Origin: an uncultured Clostridia bacterium
Lineage (GTDB): Bacteria; Bacillota; Clostridia; TANB77; CAG-508
Assembly (NCBI GenBank): GCA_948857205.1
Contig: CAQPRV010000090.1
Coordinates: 1-8,240 of the forward strand
Direction of reading: 5' to 3'
DNA: 8,240 nt
Shown here: in pieces, positions 1-5,553 of the stretch
Position numbering within the stretch: the first letter of the stretch is position 1
How the letters are laid out: every line of letters starts with the position of its first letter
The notes under the pieces: generated by a model
What the model was told of the DNA's origin: nothing
Database searches by the model: none
Seen by the model: only the letters and a program-made list of their open reading frames with translations
Translations under genes and position numbers: made by a program

Positions 1-933
1 ATATTTGTTTAAATCTATTATGTAATATACTTCTCCGTCTTCATTATATGCTATTTGTTGGTTTTCTATTTCTTTATATTTTTCTTCTTTGTCCCATATA
101 TGTTTTATATCTATTATTGCATTTATATTATATTCTTCTTTTAGTTTTTTATTTCTTTTCCCATTATCATATCCTGCATCTCCCATTAGGTTTTTCATCT
201 TATCTAATTTGTATTTTTCTTTCTCATTATTCTTCATCTCTTCTAGTATATTATCTAGTTCGGTTTGTTCTGAATTATTTGCAGGTGTTAATTTGCTTTT
301 TATTGGTAATCCATATTTTACATCACATATGATATGTGCTCTGAATCCATAATGCCATTCTTTTTTGCTTGTTCCGTCTTTCATATGATATGTTTTACAT
401 GAATTTGTTGCTTCATGTTCGGCTCTATTATCTTTACACTTATTCTCTCTAAACGGATTCGCATATGAATCTAAATATTTTCCATCTATTGCACAATCTT
501 CTCCAAATCCCTCTAAATTTTCATACATGTATTTTACTAGTTCTTCATATATTTCTTCTATTTCTTGTTTACAGTTTTTTAATTTATTTAAGAATCCTGT
601 AAATACTCTTGCTGGTGGTACTAAATGTTTTCTTTCTCCACAATATTTGTATTTTCCTTCACTTAATCCGCATACTATTCTTAGTTGTGAATTTCTACTT
701 AATTCTCTTCTGAACGATTCTACACTTCTGTGTCCAAATATTTTCATTGCATAAACCAAATTTAACATTGTTCTTACGGGATAATCATTTCTTCCATTTT
801 TTCTTGTGTTTTCAAGCTTTTCGCATAACTTTTTATCGTCTATATTTTCAAAGAATATTTTTAATCTTTCTAAATCTCCTAAATTTTCTATTTCTCTATA
901 GTCAAATATTGATATTTGTGATATATTATTCAT
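1..933 (-). CDS. IS1182-like DDE transposase, 3' part off the window
   Basis: The minus strand is open for 311 codons from the ATG at 933 to the window edge, with no stop. The start follows a good ribosome binding site (AAAGGAG, 951-945). The protein begins MNNISQISIFDYREIEN, and residues 50-105 look like the transposase InsH/DUF772 N-terminal domain (NDYPVRTMLNLVYAMKIFG). The catalytic domain starts around residue 145: D150 in AIDGKYLDSYANP is the first acidic residue of the DDE triad and D252 in GDAGYDN is the second. The third (E) would lie past the left edge. These two motifs and the order of domains match IS1182-family enzymes, which cut and rejoin DNA at the element's inverted repeats. 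The family assignment is by motif recognition only. The visible part shows no frameshift, so the copy may be active. Confidence 0.9.
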   Translation of the reverse strand, partial: MNNISQISIFDYREIENLGDLERLKIFFENIDDKKLCEKLENTRKNGRNDYPVRTMLNLVYAMKIFGHRSVESFRRELSRNSQLRIVCGLSEGKYKYCGERKHLVPPARVFTGFLNKLKNCKQEIEEIYEELVKYMYENLEGFGEDCAIDGKYLDSYANPFRENKCKDNRAEHEATNSCKTYHMKDGTSKKEWHYGFRAHIICDVKYGLPIKSKLTPANNSEQTELDNILEEMKNNEKEKYKLDKMKNLMGDAGYDNGKRNKKLKEEYNINAIIDIKHIWDKEEKYKEIENQQIAYNEDGEVYYIIDLNKY

Positions 934-973
934 AGATTTTTCAACTCCTTTGTGTATTTTTTTTAGCAACTAA

Positions 974-982
974 ATTATATCA
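974..982 (-). promoter_or_regulatory. Extended -10 promoter of the IS transposase
   Basis: On the minus strand TGA-TATAAT (982-974) forms an extended -10 box about 40 bases upstream of the transposase ATG. The -35 region is poor (TGGATT at a 17-base spacing), as expected when TGN supports the -10. It lies between the hairpin at 1003-1032 and the gene, so the element carries its own start of transcription inside that hairpin. Inferred from the sequence only. Confidence 0.55.
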
Positions 983-1002
983 AATTAGAGCTGAAAAATC
1001 CA

Positions 1003-1032
1003 TAAAAACGCTTGAAATATCAAGCGTTTTTA
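1003..1032. terminator. Bidirectional hairpin terminator at the outer end of the IS
   Basis: A perfect 13-bp stem (TAAAAACGCTTGA, 1003-1015, with its complement at 1020-1032) closes an AATA loop. A-rich and T-rich flanks give a U-tract on either strand (TTTTTAGTATTTTTG on plus, TTTTTATGGATTTTT on minus). It sits upstream of the transposase promoter, so it would stop transcription entering the IS from the right. It would also stop transcripts leaving the IS from continuing toward the ATPase remnant. Confidence 0.7.
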
Positions 1033-1153
1033 GTATTTTTGTCGTATTTTTTTATTTTTATATTCTTTTTACCAATATATCTCTTGAAACCTGCATAACT
1101 TCATGTCGTTACATTTTTATTACAAATTTTACCCTTACGGATTTATATTGTTT

Positions 1154-1300
1154 CAACTAACGAAAATATTCCCAGATATAATGCATTCAGGAAAATGTAG
1201 TAAACTTATTGCAGTAACACATTCGCCATTTATATTTGAAAATGAATATGATGAGTTAGCAGCAGATATGGGACAGTGTTTGAAATATAAAATAAAATAG
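1154..1300 (+). pseudogene. C-terminal remnant of an AAA/ABC-type ATPase (AriA-like)
   Basis: The frame ending at TAG 1298-1300 encodes QLTKIFPDIM followed by IAVTHSPFIFENEYDELA. The THSPFI segment is the switch/H-loop histidine motif near the C-terminus of OLD/SMC-like P-loop ATPases (AAA_15/AAA_21 type). Walker A, the signature region and Walker B are all missing: about 50 recognisable codons remain of a protein usually several hundred residues long. The frame stays open back to 1088, with an ATG at 1103, but residues before 1154 do not look like the family and probably include IS-end sequence. The stop is 15 bases before the DUF4435 start, the close spacing expected of a two-gene operon. 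With DUF4435 next door, the best guess is AriA of a PARIS-type defence system; other ATPase-DUF4435 pairs exist. Confidence 0.7.
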
Positions 1301-1315
1301 ATATGGGGAAAATAA

Positions 1316-2221
1316 ATGGACATAGAGAAAATAAAAAAAGAAAGAAGTAATGCACAATCAATTTTTACAAAATTTATAAAAAATAGAGAATTATTTAACA
1401 AAAAAATGTTTTGCTTTTTTGAAGGCGAAGATAGAAAGTATTATGGGTCAAGAATTGAAAAGTATGCAAATATTCCAGAAGAAGAAATTATATTTTATTC
1501 ATGTAGTGGGAAAGAGCAAGTTTTAAAACTATATACAATGTTAAAAAATAAATATAAGAATGTACAGAAAATGTTTTTTGTGGACAAAGATTATGATAAA
1601 ATGGAAAGTAAAAAAGAATTATATGTCACGCCAGGTTATTCCATAGAAAATTTTTATGTAACAGAAAATGCATTTAAAAAGATATTACATAAAGAATTTG
1701 GAATAAATAGTATAGACAGAGATTTTAATAAATGTTTAAATGATTTTAACAATAGAAAAGAGGAATTTAATTCACAAATAATAAAATTAAATGGATGGTT
1801 ATATTATCAAAAAGATCAAATTAAAAGAAAAGGTATAGTATATATAAATTATCAAAATTTAAAATTAAATAAGATTTTCGACATATCAATAAATAAATTA
1901 ATTATTAAAACTAATATAAATACGCAATTTTTAAAAAGAGAATATCCTGAAGCATATGAAATAAATGATGAAGAATTAAATAAATATACTAAAATCTTTG
2001 ACAAAGAAGAAAAGCTTAGGGGAAAATATCAATTAGAATTTTTTAAAGCAATTTTACATGATATGATCGAAAAAAACAGAAATAGAGAATATTTTGAGTA
2101 TTATAGAAATAATATTGGACTAAATCCAAGTGTAAACCCACTATCTTCATTGAGTACATATGCAGAAACACCAGAATGCCTTAAAGAGTTTTTATATAAA
2201 TATAGAAATTTTATTAAATAA
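1316..2221 (+). CDS. DUF4435 protein, TOPRIM-like (AriB-type effector candidate)
   Basis: The 301-residue protein starts at an ATG six bases after GGGGA (1305-1309). Near the N-terminus MFCFFEGEDRKYYGSRI (31-47) gives a TOPRIM-type glutamate, E36. SCSGKEQVLKLY (62-73) is the conserved GKxxVL segment of DUF4435, and FFVDKDYDK (87-95) supplies the DxD-type acidic pair (D90, D92, D94). The C-terminus contains NPLSSLSTYAETPECLKEFL, the usual DUF4435 ending. All expected motifs are present and the length is normal. DUF4435 proteins are commonly paired with AAA ATPases; in PARIS the homologue AriB is the toxic nuclease (tRNA cleavage in the studied E. coli system), held and released by the ATPase AriA when a phage anti-restriction protein is sensed. 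Here the partner is broken by an IS, so the gene is probably an orphan. Function is by analogy; the family match is firm, the PARIS assignment moderate. Confidence 0.8.
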   Translation: MDIEKIKKERSNAQSIFTKFIKNRELFNKKMFCFFEGEDRKYYGSRIEKYANIPEEEIIFYSCSGKEQVLKLYTMLKNKYKNVQKMFFVDKDYDKMESKKELYVTPGYSIENFYVTENAFKKILHKEFGINSIDRDFNKCLNDFNNRKEEFNSQIIKLNGWLYYQKDQIKRKGIVYINYQNLKLNKIFDISINKLIIKTNINTQFLKREYPEAYEINDEELNKYTKIFDKEEKLRGKYQLEFFKAILHDMIEKNRNREYFEYYRNNIGLNPSVNPLSSLSTYAETPECLKEFLYKYRNFIK

Positions 2222-2287
2222 AAACATAATATTTATTTTATGCATTTTTTAATAAAGATACAAATATATTTTACTAGGAGGATAATT

Positions 2288-2878
2288 ATGGAAGATACAA
2301 AAACAATCCACCTAGGAGAAAAAAAAGAGGAAACTAAAGGTATAAAGTTACAAAAGCTAGAAAAGGTACAAATAATAGTTACATTATCTAGTATAGTTTT
2401 AGGAACAGTACTCCACTTTTTATACAAATGGACAGGTGAAAATATTATATTAGCAAGTTTTAGTGCAGTAAATGAAAGTGTATGGGAACATCTAAAACTA
2501 GTATTTTATCCTATGTTAATATTAGGAATAGTAGAATACTTTTTTGTAAAGGATATTACTAATAATTATATAGAAGCAAAAACTATTGGAATATTTTTTT
2601 CAATTTGTTTTATTGTGATATCTTTCTTTACTTATACAGGAATATTAGGAACTAACTTTTTATTTTTGGATATTTTAATCTTTATTTTGAGTATATTATT
2701 AGGAGAATATTTATCATATAAATTTATGAAGAGACAAAATGAATCTAATAAAAATACAAAAATATTAGCTAGTACAATTATAATATTTTTGTTATTATGT
2801 TTTATAACTTTCACATATACAACTCCAGAAGTAAATTTATTTAGGGATCCTATAACAGGAATTTATGGGATTGAATAA
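2288..2878 (+). CDS. DUF6512 family membrane protein
   Basis: I chose the ATG at 2288 because a perfect AGGAGG (2276-2281) precedes it by six bases; the in-frame ATG at 2240 has no such site. The 196-residue product has a charged N-terminus (1-26) and about five hydrophobic helices at roughly 27-47, 70-87, 98-118, 122-143 and 158-177. The segment SAVNESVWEHLKLVFYP (59-75) is the hallmark of the DUF6512 family, small integral membrane proteins of Bacillota with no known function. It is 66 bases downstream of the DUF4435 gene and is followed by a terminator, so it may be the last gene of that transcript. I see no sign that it belongs to the defence pair functionally; I infer only position. Confidence 0.8.
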   Translation: MEDTKTIHLGEKKEETKGIKLQKLEKVQIIVTLSSIVLGTVLHFLYKWTGENIILASFSAVNESVWEHLKLVFYPMLILGIVEYFFVKDITNNYIEAKTIGIFFSICFIVISFFTYTGILGTNFLFLDILIFILSILLGEYLSYKFMKRQNESNKNTKILASTIIIFLLLCFITFTYTTPEVNLFRDPITGIYGIE

Positions 2879-2895
2879 TATTAAATATTAGTAGA

Positions 2896-2924
2896 CTCTA
2901 GCAATAATTGCTAGAGATTTTTTT
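2896..2924 (+). terminator. Intrinsic terminator after the DUF6512 gene
   Basis: CTCTAGCAAT (2896-2905) and its exact complement (2907-2916) form a 7-9 bp stem with a small A/T loop, followed by ATTTTTTT (2917-2924). It lies 18 bases after the stop codon and closes the transcript containing the DUF4435 and DUF6512 genes. Confidence 0.85.
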
Positions 2925-3177
2925 ATGGTTATAAAAGGTAAAAAAAGTTTGATTAAAAGTATACAGTGAAGTTATATATAAAATATTATAAAAAATAAAG
3001 ACAGAAAAACACACAGTTGTAATAAAATAGCATCAATATAAGATGAATTTAAAACATATTCAAGAAAGAAAAATTGTATAAAAGAATATGTAATTTAAGA
3101 GAACTTATAAAAAAATATTATCTAACTGTTATGTAATAGAAAAAAATATATAAATTGTAAAAAATAGTTAAAACAAC
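2925..3177. other. AT-rich intergenic stretch without a gene
   Basis: No reading frame with a ribosome binding site is seen on either strand. The longest candidate on the plus strand, an 11-codon frame from the ATG at 3043, lacks one. A weak 8-bp inverted repeat (ACATATTC 3054-3061 with its complement at 3084-3091) has a 22-base loop and no T-run. Nothing else stands out before the promoter at 3178. Confidence 0.6.
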
Positions 3178-3206
3178 TTGAATATGGTAAAGTAATATGC
3201 TATAAT
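3178..3206 (+). promoter_or_regulatory. Sigma-A promoter of the 484-codon gene
   Basis: TTGAAT (3178-3183), a 17-base spacer and TATAAT (3201-3206) preceded by TG (3198-3199) give a near-consensus promoter with an extended -10. The expected start near 3213 leaves a leader of about 20 bases with AAAGGAG before the ATG at 3234. There is no room for an attenuator, so the gene is probably controlled at the promoter or expressed constitutively. Confidence 0.8.
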
Positions 3207-3233
3207 GATTATGTAAACGAAAGGAGAAAGTTT

Positions 3234-4688
3234 ATGAATTCAGGGAATAATAAGATTAATATTAGAAAAAATACCAAAAGACCAGTACTGCATTTAATAG
3301 CAGATATTGAATCTGGAGAATATTATGCTTTAATAGATGATGGAACTAATAAACGAGAAGTACATAGAAAAGTAACAGAGGAATCTCAAGAAAACTTTAA
3401 TAGAGTAGTTGAAAAATCAAGAAGAAACAAAATAATGACAAAATTTAATATTGGAAAAAAAGAAGTAAAGAATGTGGAAACTATAGCATATAAAACACTA
3501 GAGGACTTTGATAGAATTTATAATACAGATTATAGTGAAAAATATGTAAAAATAGTAACAATGGAAATAAAAGAAACAAAGCTAAAAAGAAAAAGTTCTT
3601 TAACATATAGGAAATTTTGTGAAGAATTAAGAAGGGAAAAGCTTAGAAAAGCCAGTATAGTTATAGAGTACAATTTACCAGTTAGGGGAGGACTAATTAA
3701 AAATAAACATAAAATGGGAATTATAGACAAATTAAAATTCATAAAATATGCATTAAAAAGCAAAAGAAATGGTGCTGAAGTTGATTTTAAACTAAATGAT
3801 GGAAACAAAAATTATAGAGATATTTTAAAAAGTAAAATTACAAAGGCAAAAAACAAAATATCAGCTATTAAAGAGAAAATAACTACTAAAATAAAACAAA
3901 AAGTAAATACAAAAGATATAAAAAGGAAGACTCTTAAAGGATTATATAAAGCTAGCTTACTTTCATTAGGAATTTTTGCTGGATCAGTAGGATTAAAAAA
4001 AGAAATAAATAGTCAGTCAAATAAAGATCAAATAGAATCAATGATGGACATTAATAATATAGATTCTTTAGACAGTAAAATAAATAGTGAAAATTATAAA
4101 GAACAAGAAGATAGTAAAATTAATAAAAAAATAAAAGATATTAAAGTATCACCAAAAGAAACTATAATAAGTAATAGTAGAAAAGAAGCATTTAATAACA
4201 GAATTACAGTAAAATATATTAAACCATATACTATTAATGATAAGAATGATGAAGAGTCAAAAAATGAAAGTTTTACCAAAATAAAAGTTGGAAGTAAATT
4301 TACTATAAATAGTGGAAAATATTTTGAAACATCAACAGGTGAAGGAACATATGGTTCGTTTGAAAAACAAGATAAAGAACCTAGAGTACTATCTTTAATT
4401 AAGATTACAACTAAATATGGTAATGATGTATTAATCCAAGATAGTGATAAAAGTTTATCTCAATTAAAAAGCAAGTATCCAAATGCACAATTTTCATACC
4501 ATTTTACAGATGTGAATGGAAATGCATATGGATGGGTAACTAGGGATAGTTTTGCAAATAATTTAAAAAGAGAGAAAGAATCTAAAATAAAAAAAGAAAT
4601 AGCTGAAAAGGAAAGAAAAACAAAAGATAAAAAAGCAAGAAAATATGGAGAAAAAGATGAAGATGGATATATATATGTAGAATATTAA
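3234..4688 (+). CDS. Unrecognised Lys-rich single-pass membrane protein with possible SH3-like C-terminal domain
   Basis: I do not recognise this 484-residue protein. The ATG follows AAAGGAG by seven bases. Residues 15-115 look folded (RPVLHLIADIESGEYYALID) and contain no signal peptide. Residues 160-235 are very basic (repeated Lys, likely helical). One hydrophobic segment, 238-254 (YKASLLSLGIFAGSVGL), could cross the membrane, with the Lys-rich side facing the cytoplasm. Residues 255-345 are polar and probably disordered (Asn, Ser, Lys, Asp). Residues 350-440 are beta-rich, from KVGSKFTINSGKYFETSTG to NAYGWVTRDSF, and resemble a bacterial SH3-like or cell-wall-binding module, though I cannot name the family. 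The tail (445-471) is a charged helix and the end is Tyr-rich. This layout suggests a membrane-anchored envelope protein with a cytoplasmic N-terminal domain. It stands alone, with its own promoter and a terminator upstream. Confidence 0.75.
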   Translation: MNSGNNKINIRKNTKRPVLHLIADIESGEYYALIDDGTNKREVHRKVTEESQENFNRVVEKSRRNKIMTKFNIGKKEVKNVETIAYKTLEDFDRIYNTDYSEKYVKIVTMEIKETKLKRKSSLTYRKFCEELRREKLRKASIVIEYNLPVRGGLIKNKHKMGIIDKLKFIKYALKSKRNGAEVDFKLNDGNKNYRDILKSKITKAKNKISAIKEKITTKIKQKVNTKDIKRKTLKGLYKASLLSLGIFAGSVGLKKEINSQSNKDQIESMMDINNIDSLDSKINSENYKEQEDSKINKKIKDIKVSPKETIISNSRKEAFNNRITVKYIKPYTINDKNDEESKNESFTKIKVGSKFTINSGKYFETSTGEGTYGSFEKQDKEPRVLSLIKITTKYGNDVLIQDSDKSLSQLKSKYPNAQFSYHFTDVNGNAYGWVTRDSFANNLKREKESKIKKEIAEKERKTKDKKARKYGEKDEDGYIYVEY

Positions 4689-4695
4689 AGGAAGA

Positions 4696-4756
4696 CAACA
4701 ACCCCAATACATAAACAAATTTACAATAACATTTGTTAAAAAAGTTGTTGCATTGG
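4696..4756 (+). other. Nested hairpins with pseudoknot-like pairing after the 484-codon gene
   Basis: CAACAAC (4696-4702) pairs with GTTGTTG (4744-4750). Nested inside, AACAAAT (4714-4720) pairs with ATTTGTT (4731-4737). CCAAT (4704-4708) can pair with ATTGG (4752-4756), which crosses the first helix and makes an H-type pseudoknot arrangement possible. No T-run follows, so it does not look like an intrinsic terminator. It could be a 3' UTR stability element or chance pairing in a low-complexity region. Confidence 0.35.
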
Positions 4757-4855
4757 CAATGGAAATTTTGCTAAAGTTATAGTTTAGTATATAGTTATTG
4801 AACTAGGTTATTCTAGTTTGAAATCAAATACTAAATTCTAGTTTTTATCTTACTA

Positions 4856-4887
4856 AGGTGTGTTTTTATAATAGTGTTAACACACCT
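4856..4887. repeat. 9-bp hairpin in the intergenic region
   Basis: AGGTGTGTT (4856-4864) and its exact complement (4879-4887) enclose a 14-base A/T loop. No T-run follows on either strand, so a terminator is unlikely. GTG/CAC-rich pairs stand out in this AT-rich stretch. A protein-binding dyad or RNA hairpin are both possible. Confidence 0.45.
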
Positions 4888-4979
4888 AAAACCATTATAA
4901 AATTCCATCACATTGTACAATTAAGAAAATAGCATAAGTAGCCATTTCAAGAAGCAATTCAACTTATATGTTTTCTCCA

Positions 4980-5007
4980 TTGACAATGTATAACCGAGAT
5001 ATATAAT
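4980..5007 (+). promoter_or_regulatory. Consensus sigma-A promoter with no gene directly downstream
   Basis: TTGACA (4980-4985), a 16-base spacer and TATAAT (5002-5007) are both perfect hexamers. Transcription would start near 5014 and enter the repeat cluster. There is no reading frame with a ribosome binding site before yifB, 540 bases away. Either it makes a non-coding RNA, or it is a distal yifB promoter, or it is a leftover from a lost gene. Confidence 0.55.
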
Positions 5008-5193
5008 TTTATAAATGCCCAATAATAAGTTCTAGATTTGGATTAGTAGAATTTACTTTTGTACTATTACAAATTTGTCCAAAACTAAATGCTAGATAGG
5101 TAGAATTTGAATCAAAGACTAAATTCTAGTTTTAAACAAAAAGTAGAATTTACTTTTAAACTTAAATTAATTTGAAAAAAATTTAAAAAACTA

Positions 5194-5222
5194 TTGACAA
5201 GTTATAAAAGTTGTACTATAAT
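5194..5222 (+). promoter_or_regulatory. Perfect consensus promoter upstream of the yifB leader
   Basis: TTGACA (5194-5199), exactly 17 bases, then TATAAT (5217-5222) make a textbook strong promoter. The start near 5229 would give a leader of about 325 bases before yifB, containing the long inverted repeat. Just after the start, TTGGTTAACTAA (5233-5244) is a near-palindrome (10 of 12 bases pair) placed where a repressor could bind; that is only a guess. Confidence 0.7.
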
Positions 5223-5333
5223 TCATAAAAAGTTGGTTAACTAATTATGAAAACTAAAAAGAAAACATTCAAAAGTTTTAAATCAAAATAAATTTTTAAA
5301 ATCGATAAAATCCAAAAAATAATAAGAAAAAAA

Positions 5334-5540
5334 CTAAAACTGTTTAAATATTTGAGGTCATTATAGATTTCCCCATTATTTTATAATTAAAAAATATTTT
5401 CTAGACAAAGTAATAAAAAATTACTTTCAAAAAGGTTAATTCCTTAAGAACCCCATAAATTAAAGATCTAAAAATTAAACGTAAAACATCCTTTATTTAC
5501 ATAATTACTATAATGGCCTCAAATATTTAAATAGTTTTAG
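5334..5540 (+). repeat. 33-bp inverted repeat enclosing ~141 bases: structured yifB leader or small inverted-repeat element
   Basis: The left arm (5334-5366, starting CTAAAACTG) and right arm (5508-5540, ending ATAGTTTTAG) are complementary at 31 of 33 positions. The two exceptions (5342 with 5532, and 5358 with 5516) become G-U pairs in a plus-strand RNA. Inside are a perfect 8-bp hairpin, AAAGTAAT (5407-5414) with 5420-5427 around five A's, and a short GGTT/AACC pairing (5434-5437 with 5449-5452). The right arm ends four bases before the yifB ribosome binding site (5545-5550). Two readings fit: a long-stem leader RNA made from the promoter at 5194, or a 207-bp MITE-like element with 33-bp terminal repeats. 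No clear target duplication is seen at its ends (AAAAA against AAGAA). I recognise no known riboswitch or T-box motif. Confidence 0.75.
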
Positions 5541-5553
5541 AAGAAGGGAGAAT

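Larger units (their letters stand above)
1..1100 (-). mobile_element. Right-hand part of an IS1182-like insertion sequence
   Basis: The stretch includes the transposase 5' part, its promoter and the insulating hairpin. The outer boundary is not certain. It must lie between the hairpin (1032) and about 1154, where homology to an ATPase begins; 1100 is a working estimate. The other end of the element is outside the window, so the inverted repeats and target duplication cannot be checked here. The insertion lies inside or next to an ATPase gene. Confidence 0.7.
4817..5157. repeat. Degenerate direct-repeat cluster
   Basis: Two related ~28-base units, 4817-4847 and 5106-5133, share TTTGAA-TCAAA followed by ACTAAATTCTAGTTTT. 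A decayed copy of the second half (AACTAAATGCTAG) is at 5083-5095. An exact 16-base repeat, AGTAGAATTTACTTTT, occurs at 5045-5060 and 5142-5157, and its core TAGAATTT recurs at 5101-5108. Between 5045 and 5157 this gives about two and a half units with periods of 54 and 43 bases. There is no coding potential. The cluster surrounds a consensus promoter at 4980-5007 and precedes another at 5194. Confidence 0.55.

Noticed and set aside
48..352. Two overlapping plus-strand open frames rich in Phe, Leu and Tyr
   Set aside because: They are antisense to the transposase, have no ribosome binding site and their composition is that of reversed AT-rich coding sequence.
2240..2287. An upstream ATG at 2240 for the DUF6512 gene
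   Set aside because: The ATG at 2288 has a perfect AGGAGG at proper spacing and the extra 16 residues would be encoded over that site.
4681..4791. Plus-strand frame ending FVKKVVALAMEILLKL, like a small amphipathic peptide
   Set aside because: Stop at 4678-4680 immediately upstream and no start codon before the internal ATG; the sequence is better explained by the pairing elements at 4696-4756.
4900..4990. Minus-strand short frames (MEKTYKLNCFLKWLLMLFS and a neighbouring LLLEMATYAIFL) reminiscent of a signalling peptide such as AgrD
   Set aside because: No ribosome binding site, no cysteine in the expected place and no AgrB-like processing protein nearby.
4817..5157. A CRISPR array
   Set aside because: Repeats are degenerate, unevenly spaced and too few, and there are no cas genes.
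5247..5291. A 14-residue frame with seven lysines (MKTKKKTFKSFKSK) just after the consensus promoter, resembling a leader peptide
   Set aside because: No ribosome binding site precedes it, Lys-rich short frames are common in A-rich DNA, and yifB has no link to lysine supply.
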